A DNA stretch of 64,000 bases from Pigmentiphaga litoralis (GTDB lineage: Bacteria; Pseudomonadota; Gammaproteobacteria; Burkholderiales; Burkholderiaceae_B): the NCBI RefSeq assembly GCF_013408655.1, contig NZ_JACCBP010000001.1, positions 3,286,001 through 3,350,000 of the forward strand, written 5' to 3'. A program made the position numbers and the translations under genes. A model generated the notes under the pieces. It was not told where the DNA came from. It worked only from the letters and a program-made list of their open reading frames with translations, and searched no databases. Positions 8,835 to 16,697 of the stretch are shown piece by piece (within the stretch, counting starts at the first letter, position 1; each line of letters starts with the position of its first letter).

Positions 8835-10496
8835 ATGATGAACACCACGCTCACCCTGCTCAGCGCCCCGCAGCTTCGCGCCTTTTACGCGGCGGGGCAT
8901 TGGACCGACGACACCATCTATCTGTCGGCTCGCAAGCACGCGGAAAGCCATCCCGATGCGTACGCCATCCGGGACGGCAAGCGGCGCCTGACTTATCGGC
9001 AGTTGCTCGATGCCGTGGACGCCCTGGCCGCCGATCTGCATGCGGCGGGCGTGGAGCCGGGTCAACGCGTCGGGGTCTGGTTGCCCAGCCGGGTCGAAAC
9101 CGCGGTGGCGCTGCTGGCCTGCTCGCGCAACGCCTACACCTGCTGCCCTTCCCTGCATCGCGACCACACGGCTGCTGACATCGCCGGCCTGATGACACGG
9201 GTGCGCGCGGCCGCGTTTATCGGCGAAGCCAACTATGGCGCCGATGCCGGCCGGAAGGATGTGTTCACGTTGCTGGAAGGGCTGGACACCTTGAAGCGGG
9301 TGATCCGCATCGAACCGCTCAACGCAGCGACGCCGGCGGTCGATTTTCCAGCAGGCAGCCACGCGGCCCCGCCCGTGTCCGAGGACCCCAATCGCGTGGT
9401 CTACCTGGCCTTCACGTCGGGCACCACTGGTCAGCCCAAGGGTGTCATGCACAGTGACAACACCCTGCTCGCCAATGCCCGCGCGATCGCCAAGGACTGG
9501 CACTTCGGGCCGGAATCGGTGCTGTACACGATGAGCCCGCTCAGTCATAACCTGGGATTCGGCGCGATGGTGTCGGCATTCGCCACGGGCGGCGAAGTCG
9601 TGATCCACGATCTGCCCCGCGGTGCGAGCCTGCTTGACCGGCTGCTTGAGACTGGCACCAGCTTTCTGTTCGGTGTGCCGACCCACGCGATCGATCTGCT
9701 GGCCGAATTGCGTGTCCGCCAATCCGAGTCCGTGGGACGCCTGACCGGCTTTCGCATATCAGGCGCCTCGGCCCCGCAGGAAGTGGTGGCCGAACTGCTG
9801 CGCCTGGGCGTGAAACCGCAAAGCGGCTACGGCATGACCGAAGCGTGTTCGCATCACTACACCCTGCCCGATGACGACCCTCGACGCATTCTTGAAACCT
9901 CGGGCCGCGCCTGCGACGGTTACGAAATTCGTATCTTCTCGCTGGAAGACCCCGACCTGGAATTGACGGTAGGCGACGTCGGCCAGATCGGCGGACGCGG
10001 TGCGAGCCTGATGCTCGGTTACTTCGACGACCAGACCGCAACCGAAAGTTCGTTCAACAAGGCAGGCTGGTTCATGACTGGCGACGTGGGCTGCCTGGAT
10101 GCCGACGGCTATCTGAACATTACCGGCCGCAAGAAGGAACTGATCATCCGCGGCGGGCACAACATCTACCCGGCCCGTATCGAAAACCTGGCCCTTCAGC
10201 ATGGCGCGATTGCCCGTGCCGCAGTGGTGCCGGTCCCCGATCCCCGCCTGGGGGAAAAGGTCTGCCTGGCGTTCTCGTTGCAGGCGGGCAAGACGGTGGA
10301 TGCCGATGCTTTGCTGCAGCACCTGGATGATGCCGGCCTGTCGCGTTACGACATGCCCGAATACCTGATCGAAGTACCGAACATTCCGTTGACGGCCAGC
10401 GGCAAGATCTACAAACGCGCGCTGATCGACGCCTTGCATGCCGGGGAGCTGACGCCTACCCCAGTGCGCTTCAAGCCCGCACCGCAGAACGCATGA
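8835..10496 (+). CDS. AMP-dependent acyl-CoA synthetase/ligase
   Basis: The 553-residue ANL-superfamily ligase has the phosphate-binding loop AFTSGTTGQPKGVMH, the A5 motif GYGMTEACSH, the hinge and core WFMTGDVGCLDADGYL with GRKKELIIRGGHNIYP, and the C-terminal catalytic lysine in LTASGKIYKRAL. It activates a carboxylate to an acyl-AMP and then to a CoA thioester. Two adjacent ATGs (8835 and 8838) are possible starts; a longer frame from 8511 lies inside the coxG-like gene and was discarded. Its stop overlaps the thioesterase start in ATGA. The substrate is unknown; the context suggests the acid released by the amidase. Confidence 0.9.
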   Translation: MMNTTLTLLSAPQLRAFYAAGHWTDDTIYLSARKHAESHPDAYAIRDGKRRLTYRQLLDAVDALAADLHAAGVEPGQRVGVWLPSRVETAVALLACSRNAYTCCPSLHRDHTAADIAGLMTRVRAAAFIGEANYGADAGRKDVFTLLEGLDTLKRVIRIEPLNAATPAVDFPAGSHAAPPVSEDPNRVVYLAFTSGTTGQPKGVMHSDNTLLANARAIAKDWHFGPESVLYTMSPLSHNLGFGAMVSAFATGGEVVIHDLPRGASLLDRLLETGTSFLFGVPTHAIDLLAELRVRQSESVGRLTGFRISGASAPQEVVAELLRLGVKPQSGYGMTEACSHHYTLPDDDPRRILETSGRACDGYEIRIFSLEDPDLELTVGDVGQIGGRGASLMLGYFDDQTATESSFNKAGWFMTGDVGCLDADGYLNITGRKKELIIRGGHNIYPARIENLALQHGAIARAAVVPVPDPRLGEKVCLAFSLQAGKTVDADALLQHLDDAGLSRYDMPEYLIEVPNIPLTASGKIYKRALIDALHAGELTPTPVRFKPAPQNA

Positions 10497-11017
10497 ACGA
10501 CGACAAGGCTGCGGCATCCGCCCGCACGGACCACGTCGCCATGGCGCGTTTGCGTCATGAGTTGGCGCATCCCCCCTTCCACTCGGTGCTGCGGCCCGAG
10601 GCCATCAATGCGAGTCTGGACGGACAGGTCACGATCCTGCTGCCTTACCAGCCTGTGTTCGGCCGCGCGGCGGATTCGGGCAACGTGCATGGCGGCGTGC
10701 TGGCGGCGTTGATTGACCTGTCGGCGCACGCCGCGGTCGCCGTGCAGACCGGGCGCATGGCGCCGACAGTTGATCTGCGGATCGACTACCTGCTTGCCGC
10801 ACCGGCCGCTGACCTGATCGCGCGCGCCCGGACCTTGCGCGTGGGCAGGAACCTGGCCCGTGCCGATGTCGAGATCATGGCGGCCGCGGGCGGGCCCGTG
10901 ATCGCAGTGGGGCGTGGGACCTTCAGCACCTTCGTTGTGCCTTCGCCTGTTGGTGATTCGTCCAAGCCTGATTCGTCCCAGCCTGATTCGTCCCAGCCTG
11001 ATTCATCCAAGGATTGA
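10493..11017 (+). CDS. PaaI-type hotdog-fold thioesterase with a repeat-encoded C-terminal tail
   Basis: The 174-residue protein has a PaaI/YigI-like hotdog domain: GNVHGGVLAALIDLSAHAA carries the HGG segment that contributes the active site, and APTVDLRIDYLLAA is the typical beta-strand motif after it. It hydrolyses acyl- or aryl-CoA esters. The last 20 residues (about 155-174) are an Asp/Ser/Lys/Gln/Pro repeat encoded by four 15-bp units, which is not part of the family fold and is probably disordered. The start overlaps the ligase stop by four bases, so ligase and thioesterase are translationally coupled and may act on the same CoA ester pool. Confidence 0.85.
   Translation: MNDDKAAASARTDHVAMARLRHELAHPPFHSVLRPEAINASLDGQVTILLPYQPVFGRAADSGNVHGGVLAALIDLSAHAAVAVQTGRMAPTVDLRIDYLLAAPAADLIARARTLRVGRNLARADVEIMAAAGGPVIAVGRGTFSTFVVPSPVGDSSKPDSSQPDSSQPDSSKD
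10955..11014 (+). repeat. Four tandem 15-bp coding repeats
   Basis: Units at 10955-10969, 10970-10984, 10985-10999 and 11000-11014 follow the consensus GATTCGTCCMAGCCT. Units 2 and 3 are identical, unit 1 differs by one base, and the last differs at several positions. Because the unit is a multiple of three, copy-number change would lengthen or shorten the thioesterase tail without a frameshift. The array ends directly at the TGA. Confidence 0.95.
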
Positions 11018-11021
11018 CCGC

Positions 11022-12026
11022 ATGCGCGCCGCTCTCGTTCGTGAATTTGGCCCCGTCGACCAACTGACGGTGGAAACGATCGCCGATCCCGAGGCCACTG
11101 CCGGCCACGTGGTCATCGACATCCACGCCACCGCCGTGAACTTCGTCGACCTGCTCGTCATTACCGGCAAATACCAGTTCCTGCCGCCGCGGCCCTTCGC
11201 GCCGGGCAAACTGCCGTGCGGCGTGGTCAGCGCCGTCGGCCCGGACGTCACCACCTTGAAGGTGGGCGACCGCGTGTTGACGCTGCACGAGCAGGGCGGG
11301 TACGCCGAAAAGGTGCGCGTGCCGGCCCACGATTGCTACGTGCTGCCTGACCGCCTGTCGTTCGTCGACGCCGCGGCCATGTCGCTGGCCTATGACACGG
11401 CATGGTTCGCGTTGTGCGAACGCGGCCGAGCCAAGGCAGGCGAATCCGTGCTGGTGCTGGGCGCGACCGGCGGCGTGGGATTGGCCGCCGTGCAGTTGGC
11501 GCGTGCGTATGGCCTGCACGTGCTGGCCGCCGTGTCCGCACCGGGCAAGGCGCAGCAAGTGCTGGACGCGGGCGCGCACGGTGTTGTCGACTTGTCGCAA
11601 GGCGATCTGATCGACAGCCTGCGCGACCAGGTGCGCGCGCAGACGGACGGCAAGGGGGTGGACATCGTGATCGACACCCTGGGCGGCGATGTGTTCGACG
11701 CCGCCATCCGCGCGATTGCCTGGCGCGGCCGGCTGGTCGTGGTGGGCTTTGCCACCGGCCGCATCCCGACGCTGAAGGTCAATTACGTCATGCTCAAGAA
11801 CATCGAGGTCAGCGGCCTGCAGGTGAGCGACTACCGCAAGCGCACGCCCGATGAAATGGCGCACTGCATCCGCGAAATCTTCCGGTTGGTTGAAGCGGGC
11901 GCGCTGCGGCCCTCCGCGGTCACACGCTACCCGCTGGAAGACGTGGCAAGCGCGCTGACTGCCCTGCAATCCCGGCAGGCGTCAGGCCGCCTGGTGCTGA
12001 CGATGAACGAGACCGCCTCGCTATAA
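11022..12026 (+). CDS. Zinc-independent quinone-oxidoreductase-type MDR protein
   Basis: The 334-residue medium-chain dehydrogenase/reductase has an N-terminal GroES-like domain (HATAVNFVDLLVITGKYQF) and the NADPH Rossmann motif VLGATGGVGLAAVQLARAYG near residues 143-162. It lacks the zinc-ligand cluster of alcohol dehydrogenases, as expected for the QOR and acrylyl-CoA reductase branch. Such enzymes reduce quinones or alpha,beta-unsaturated carbonyl or CoA compounds. It starts five bases after the thioesterase stop. In this operon it may reduce an unsaturated CoA intermediate, but no specific substrate can be read from sequence. Confidence 0.88.
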   Translation: MRAALVREFGPVDQLTVETIADPEATAGHVVIDIHATAVNFVDLLVITGKYQFLPPRPFAPGKLPCGVVSAVGPDVTTLKVGDRVLTLHEQGGYAEKVRVPAHDCYVLPDRLSFVDAAAMSLAYDTAWFALCERGRAKAGESVLVLGATGGVGLAAVQLARAYGLHVLAAVSAPGKAQQVLDAGAHGVVDLSQGDLIDSLRDQVRAQTDGKGVDIVIDTLGGDVFDAAIRAIAWRGRLVVVGFATGRIPTLKVNYVMLKNIEVSGLQVSDYRKRTPDEMAHCIREIFRLVEAGALRPSAVTRYPLEDVASALTALQSRQASGRLVLTMNETASL

Positions 12027-12027
12027 T
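11997..12027 (+). promoter_or_regulatory. Possible promoter for the XRE regulator gene
   Basis: A perfect TATAAT at 12022-12027 overlaps the stop codon of the oxidoreductase gene. The best -35 is CTGACG at 11997-12002, with a long 19-base spacer. It could allow separate expression of the regulator and the aldolase gene. Support is limited to the -10 match. Confidence 0.3.
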
Positions 12028-12098
12028 CCAGAAAAAGGGTACCTAGCCAAAATGTGGACAAACTGGGGCCTTTGCTCAAATTGGCACTGGAGACCGAG

Positions 12099-13013
12099 AT
12101 GACTTTACGCTACGACGAAATTGGGAAACGACTCAAAGCCTTCCGCATGGCTTCGGGCATGAACGCGGACGAAATCGCCCAACGTATCGGCATCTCGCGG
12201 ACCGCCCTGTATCGCTTCGAAAAGGGCGAGCTGGCCAAGATTGAAACGCTGGAAAAACTGTCGGAATTGCTGAACGTGTCGATGCCCACCCTGCTGGGTG
12301 TCGGCATCGAATACATGCCATCGGCCGTGGCCTATTTCGAGCGGACCCGTCAGCTGGAAGAGACCGCGGAACATCTGCTGGTGCTGGCCGGACCGATCTC
12401 TTTCCTGCTGGCGTCCTTCCAGTTCGAAGGCATGCTCGATACGGTCCTGCGCGAAAGCATTCCGGAAGATGCACCCAACCGGCAACGCAGCCTGGACGAC
12501 GTGAACCAGATCATGGACATCCTGCACCAGCGCAAGGAAAGCTATCGCAAGCGCCGGCCCAGCATCGTCAATCTGATCTCCACCACGCAGATCGAACGCT
12601 TCCTGCAGAACGGCATGGCAGGCCGGCAGAATCTGCCCGCCTCGGTGGCCGCGCAACGCCGCGAAATGGCCCGCCAGGAAGTCGAACATTTCGTGAACCT
12701 GATCGAAGGTGACGAGATCGGCGTGCAGATCGGCCTGGTCAGCGACACCCTGCCGCACAACGGTTTCCAGATCTTCCGCAACGCACAGGGAAGCACCCTG
12801 ACGCTGAGTCCCTTCCGGCTGGGCGAACAGCCCAACATCCGTGTAGGCGTGGCCATGGCGACATCGGCGCCCGAAGCGCTGACGCTGCACCAGAACATCG
12901 TGAACGATGCCTGGCGCACCGCCATGAAAGGCCCGGCCGCTGCCGCCTTCCTGAAAAAGAAACTCCAGACGCTGTCGAGTCTGGCGCCCGTGTCCACCCG
13001 AAAAAGAGCCTGA
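12099..13013 (+). CDS. XRE-family helix-turn-helix regulator with a large C-terminal domain
   Basis: The protein is 304 residues from the ATG at 12099, chosen because GGAG lies six bases upstream; a GTG at 12054 in the same frame has no such site. Residues about 5-62 form a Cro/CI-type HTH (MNADEIAQRIGISRTALYRF followed by EKGELAKIETLEKLSELL). The C-terminal 240 residues are helical and contain no recognisable cupin or enzyme motif; they presumably bind an effector. It sits inside the hydroxylase operon ahead of the aldolase gene and probably controls the cluster. Confidence 0.85.
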   Translation: MTLRYDEIGKRLKAFRMASGMNADEIAQRIGISRTALYRFEKGELAKIETLEKLSELLNVSMPTLLGVGIEYMPSAVAYFERTRQLEETAEHLLVLAGPISFLLASFQFEGMLDTVLRESIPEDAPNRQRSLDDVNQIMDILHQRKESYRKRRPSIVNLISTTQIERFLQNGMAGRQNLPASVAAQRREMARQEVEHFVNLIEGDEIGVQIGLVSDTLPHNGFQIFRNAQGSTLTLSPFRLGEQPNIRVGVAMATSAPEALTLHQNIVNDAWRTAMKGPAAAAFLKKKLQTLSSLAPVSTRKRA

Positions 13014-13015
13014 TC

Positions 13016-13735
13016 ATGCCCCCTTCCGAAAGCATCGACGCACTGATTGCCGAACTGGTTGCCGCCAACCACGTGCTTGCCAATGAAAATGTGCTTGATG
13101 CTTTCGGTCATGTCAGCGTGCGGCATCCGGACCGGCCGTCGCATTTCCTGCTGTCGTGTTCGCGTGCGCCCGAACTGGTGGCCCCGGCCGACATTCTTGA
13201 GTACGACGAGATGTCCCAGCCCGTCACTCCCCTGGACGGGCGATCCCTATATATCGAACGATTCATTCACGGCGAGATCTACCGCACGCGTCCTGATGTG
13301 AACGCCATCTGCCATCACCACGCCGCAGCGGTCATGCCATTCTGCATCAGTGGCACGCCGCTGGTGCCGGTGTATCAGCATGGCGCCTTCATGGGTGGAA
13401 CCGTACCGTTCTGGGACAGCCAGGACGAATTCGGCGATACCAATCTGCTATTGAGCAATGTGGATCACGGCGCCTCGCTGGCGCGTGCGCTGGGACCGAA
13501 CTGGGTCGTGCTGATGCGCCGTCATGGCGCCACGGTGGCCGCCGTCAATCTGACCGAACTGGTGTTCCGCGCGGTGACGAGCTGCATGAACGCGGGCTTC
13601 CAGTACCAGTCGCAGTTGCTTGGAAAAGTGGATGTACTGTCGCCCGGCGAAGTCGCCAAGGCCGGACTGATCGCGCCGTCGGCCATGCTGCGCGCCTGCG
13701 ATTACTGGAAGTCGCGCCTGCCTGCGGCGGCCTGA
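13016..13735 (+). CDS. Class II aldolase/adducin-family protein
   Basis: The 239-residue protein has the class II aldolase fold. The metal site is marked by AICHHHAAAVMPF and by the later MRRHGATVAAV, and FGHVSVRHPD is the usual N-terminal substrate or phosphate segment. Family members do retro-aldol cleavage, epimerisation or decarboxylation of hydroxy acids using Zn or Mn. It starts two bases after the XRE stop, so it is cotranscribed. It may act late in the pathway begun by the hydroxylase; the specific reaction is unknown. Confidence 0.9.
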   Translation: MPPSESIDALIAELVAANHVLANENVLDAFGHVSVRHPDRPSHFLLSCSRAPELVAPADILEYDEMSQPVTPLDGRSLYIERFIHGEIYRTRPDVNAICHHHAAAVMPFCISGTPLVPVYQHGAFMGGTVPFWDSQDEFGDTNLLLSNVDHGASLARALGPNWVVLMRRHGATVAAVNLTELVFRAVTSCMNAGFQYQSQLLGKVDVLSPGEVAKAGLIAPSAMLRACDYWKSRLPAAA

Positions 13736-14057
13736 TTGCAGACGACCCGCCGCGCTTGAATCCCATTATTGGAATAAGTCGTACTTTTTGTTTACTGACG
13801 TGAGGGAAGTGGAGCACCATATCGGAGCGAGCTGAACCTGCCTGGGCACGAGCTTGTGCAGGCCGAGCACCACATCGCTGCGGGGATCGTCCTATCTATA
13901 TCAGCCCCCGCGTTCGGCTTCACGACCAAGGCCCGCACTACGCCTGAGTAAGGCTTCCGCACGCCTGTCGAGTACTAATTTATTTACATTGGCCAAAATT
14001 GGAACGGTAATTGCTTTATTGACGCTTTGTGATCCACCTCGGAGCAGGAGCCCCGTC
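13736..14057. other. Intergenic region with a candidate promoter before the Bug gene
   Basis: No convincing gene is seen in these 322 bases. An AT-rich part near 13960-14030 contains TTTACA at 13983-13988 and GGTAAT at 14006-14011 separated by 17 bases, a plausible sigma-70 promoter for the Bug gene at 14058. The spacer contains ATTGGCCAAAATTGG, an imperfect dyad that could be an operator. Confidence 0.4.
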
Positions 14058-15056
14058 ATGCGCCCCCACCAGTCTGAAGTTCTTCGAATCGCTGCGTACC
14101 GCTGCGCCCCCGCCCTGGCTGTCGCCATGCTGTCGACCGCGCTTGCCCCGGGCGCGCAAGCGGCCTATCCGGATCGCCCCATCGTGTTCGTGGTCGCCTA
14201 TGCGCCAGGTGGCGGCACCGACACAGCAGCGCGAGCCTTGGCACGCGGGTTGTCGACCCAACTGAAGCAGTCGATCATCGTGGAAAACCGGCCCGGCGCG
14301 GGGGGCACGATCGGGGCCGGTCAGGTCCAACGCGCCGCGCCCGACGGCTACACCTTCCTGTTCGCGGATCCGGCCTTTGTCATCAACACCGGACTGATGC
14401 CGAACGTTGGCTACAACCTGAAGACCGACTTCACGCCTGTCTCCACCGTGACGATGTCGCCGCTGGTGCTGTCGGTGCACCCGGCCCTGCCGGTCAAGGA
14501 CATCGCGGCGCTAGACGAACTGGCCCGCACCAAGCCGGGCGGCTTGAGCTATTCGTCGGCCGGCATCGGCACCACGCCGCACATGGCGGGCGAAATGCTG
14601 CGCTTCGCCACCAAGGCGCCGTTCACGCACATCCCCTACAAAGGCAGCGGGCCGGCCATGAGCAATCTGGTCGCTGGACAGCTGGACTTTTCGTTTTCGA
14701 CAATCGCAGCGGCCAAGCCCTTCATCCAGCAAAAGATGATCAAGGCCATCGCCACGACCGGCCCGACCCGCAGCGCCGAATTCCCCGACGTGCCCGCCAT
14801 TGCCGAAACCATCCCCGGGTACCAAGTGCTGTTCTGGACCGCCCTGTTCGCGCCCGCCAAGACCCCGCCCGCCATCATCGACGCCATGAATACGGCAGTG
14901 CGCAATGCACTGGCGGATCCCGAAACCAAGGCAACCATTGAACGGTCGGGTGACACCGCCACCTATCTGCCTACCGAGAAGGTCGGCGGCTTTGTTGACG
15001 ATGAACTGCGCCGCTGGAACAGCCTGGTCAAAGAGGCGAACATTCGGCCGGAATGA
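14058..15056 (+). CDS. Bug-family tripartite tricarboxylate transporter substrate-binding protein
   Basis: The 332-residue protein has an N-terminal signal peptide ending near ALAPGAQAAYP and the Bug landmarks PDRPIVFVVAYAPGGGTD, VENRPGAGGTIGAG, APDGYTFLF and HIPYKGSGPAMSNL. These periplasmic proteins bind small carboxylates, often via the two loops around PGGGTD and PGAGG. The start at 14058 is preceded by a GGAG-rich site (14041-14050); an open frame from 13854 has no signal peptide at its start. No tctA or tctB membrane genes are nearby, as is common for Bug genes. It probably binds the substrate of the upstream operon. Confidence 0.93.
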   Translation: MRPHQSEVLRIAAYRCAPALAVAMLSTALAPGAQAAYPDRPIVFVVAYAPGGGTDTAARALARGLSTQLKQSIIVENRPGAGGTIGAGQVQRAAPDGYTFLFADPAFVINTGLMPNVGYNLKTDFTPVSTVTMSPLVLSVHPALPVKDIAALDELARTKPGGLSYSSAGIGTTPHMAGEMLRFATKAPFTHIPYKGSGPAMSNLVAGQLDFSFSTIAAAKPFIQQKMIKAIATTGPTRSAEFPDVPAIAETIPGYQVLFWTALFAPAKTPPAIIDAMNTAVRNALADPETKATIERSGDTATYLPTEKVGGFVDDELRRWNSLVKEANIRPE

Positions 15057-15062
15057 TGCTAC

Positions 15063-15094
15063 CGGGGGCCGGATCGCGGATTGTCTGGCCCCCG
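15063..15094. terminator. Hairpin between convergent Bug genes (candidate bidirectional terminator)
   Basis: CGGGGGCC at 15063-15070 pairs perfectly with GGCCCCCG at 15087-15094 around a 16-base loop. It lies in the short gap between two convergent genes. No T tract follows on either side, so intrinsic termination is likely but not certain. Confidence 0.5.
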
Positions 15095-15103
15095 CACTCC
15101 CCG

Positions 15104-16084
15104 CTATTGCGCCAACTTGAACTGGATCTTGGCCGCCACATCTTTCCATTGACTGACGTCCGCCGCCACGCGCTGGTCCATCTCGTCGGGTGTCGTCTTT
15201 ACGGGTGACAGGGCTTGCCCCTTGAACCGCTCGTGCGTCTTCGGATCATCAACATAGGCGTGCAGCTCTTTGTTGAGAAAATCAACGATCGGCCTGGGTG
15301 TGTTCTTGGGCGCGAACACGGCGTACCAAAGGTCCACGCGATAGCCCGCAACCCCCTGCTCCGCCACCGTGGGCAAATCCGGCATCTCGGACCACCGCTT
15401 GTCACCCGTCACGGCAAGCGCGCGCAGGGCACCGGATTTGATATGCGGCAAGGCCGTGTTGGCCGCGCTGAAAATGACCTGCACCCGGCTCGCCAGCAGT
15501 TCGGGAATCATCTGCGCCGCCCCCTTGAACGGGATGTGCACCATCTGCGTGCCGGCCAAAGAATCGAACAAGGCGCCTGCCATGTGCTGCACCGTTCCCG
15601 GTCCTGAACTCGCATAGTTCAAGCTGCCCGGCCGGCTCTTGGACAGCGCAATCAGTTCCTGGACGTTGCGCACACCCAGGCTGGGATTGACCACCAGAAT
15701 GATCGGCATGTCGGCCACGATACCCAGACCCGTGAGGTCTTTGGTCAGGCTGAAGGGAGACGTCTCGCGGGTCGCATCAACGATCGTTGCCGTGTTGGCG
15801 CCCATCAGCAGGCTGTAGCCGTCAGGCGCGGCCTTGGCCACCAGATCGGACCCGATGATGCCCCCGCCCCCGGCCTTGTTCTCGACCACGAACGGCTGTT
15901 TGACACGTTCGTTCATGAACGCGCTGATATCGCGCGCCAAGAAATCATTCCCGCCGCCCGCCGAAAAGGGAACGATGAAACGCACCGGTTTGTTGGGATA
16001 GGACTGTGCCTGCACGGCACCCAAAGACACACTACACAGCAGGCCGACACAGGCCAGCGGCCGAACGAAGCGAGACGCGAACAT
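15104..16084 (-). CDS. Bug-family tripartite tricarboxylate transporter substrate-binding protein
   Basis: The 326-residue exported protein has a signal peptide (MFASRFVRPLACVGLLCSVS to about VQAQ) and the Bug signatures PVRFIVPFSAGGGNDFLA, VENKAGGGGIIGSD, APDGYSLLMG and HIPFKGAAQMIP. It is convergent with the Bug gene to its left and lies downstream of the Rieske dioxygenase genes on the same strand, 112 bases after the beta subunit. It is therefore a likely binding protein for the oxygenase substrate, such as an aromatic acid. Confidence 0.93.
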   Translation of the reverse strand: MFASRFVRPLACVGLLCSVSLGAVQAQSYPNKPVRFIVPFSAGGGNDFLARDISAFMNERVKQPFVVENKAGGGGIIGSDLVAKAAPDGYSLLMGANTATIVDATRETSPFSLTKDLTGLGIVADMPIILVVNPSLGVRNVQELIALSKSRPGSLNYASSGPGTVQHMAGALFDSLAGTQMVHIPFKGAAQMIPELLASRVQVIFSAANTALPHIKSGALRALAVTGDKRWSEMPDLPTVAEQGVAGYRVDLWYAVFAPKNTPRPIVDFLNKELHAYVDDPKTHERFKGQALSPVKTTPDEMDQRVAADVSQWKDVAAKIQFKLAQ

Positions 16085-16196
16085 AGCAAACCTCCGGTAG
16101 GGACATCGAATGAAGAAATCGTCTCGGGTGCGTCTTCTGATGCGCGCAGTAGGGGGTAGAACGCGACCGCATGGCGACCGATCGTCGATCGTCAGG

Positions 16197-16697
16197 TCAC
16201 ACGCAGTAGATATCCAGCAGGGTCGGGATGTAGTCGTTCATCAGCACAATGTGCTTCTTGCGGATGCGCCAGCCCTGCTCCGATCGTTCCAGCTCATGCC
16301 GATAGGAACCGAAGAACGCGTGTGCATCGCGGTGCCGCGGGAACACCACGTGGCAGCTCCAGGAGGACCGGATCGCAATCGAATCCTCCGCCCGGTCGAC
16401 CACCAGTTCCGTGCCCAGCACATGGCAGGTCCGGGGCAAGGGCCGCGATGCCGGTGACTTGCGCGACGTGATCCGCGCAATACGATCATCCAGTCCGGCA
16501 CGACTGGCGTAATAGATGTGCGACAGCCCGTCTTGCGGATCGGCGTTTAATGTTTCTTCGGTGCGCCACATCGGCATCCAGTACTCGCAGTTGTCGGTGT
16601 ACAGGTCCAGCCACTCGGTCCACCGATGCTCGTCCAGATACATGGCTTCGCGGCGGATCACGTCAATGGCTGCCTGGCCATCGCTGCGGTCGCTCAT
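16197..16697 (-). CDS. Aromatic-ring-hydroxylating dioxygenase beta (small) subunit
   Basis: The 166-residue SnoaL-like (NTF2-fold) small subunit contains EAMYLDEHRWTEWLDLYTDN and YWMPMWRTEE near the N terminus and ends IPTLLDIYCV, typical of BenB/HcaF-type beta subunits. It is structural, packing with the catalytic alpha subunit into an alpha3beta3 oxygenase. Its ATG overlaps the alpha stop by four bases, so the two are coupled. No reductase or ferredoxin gene is adjacent, so electron supply must come from elsewhere. Confidence 0.92.
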   Translation of the reverse strand: MSDRSDGQAAIDVIRREAMYLDEHRWTEWLDLYTDNCEYWMPMWRTEETLNADPQDGLSHIYYASRAGLDDRIARITSRKSPASRPLPRTCHVLGTELVVDRAEDSIAIRSSWSCHVVFPRHRDAHAFFGSYRHELERSEQGWRIRKKHIVLMNDYIPTLLDIYCV

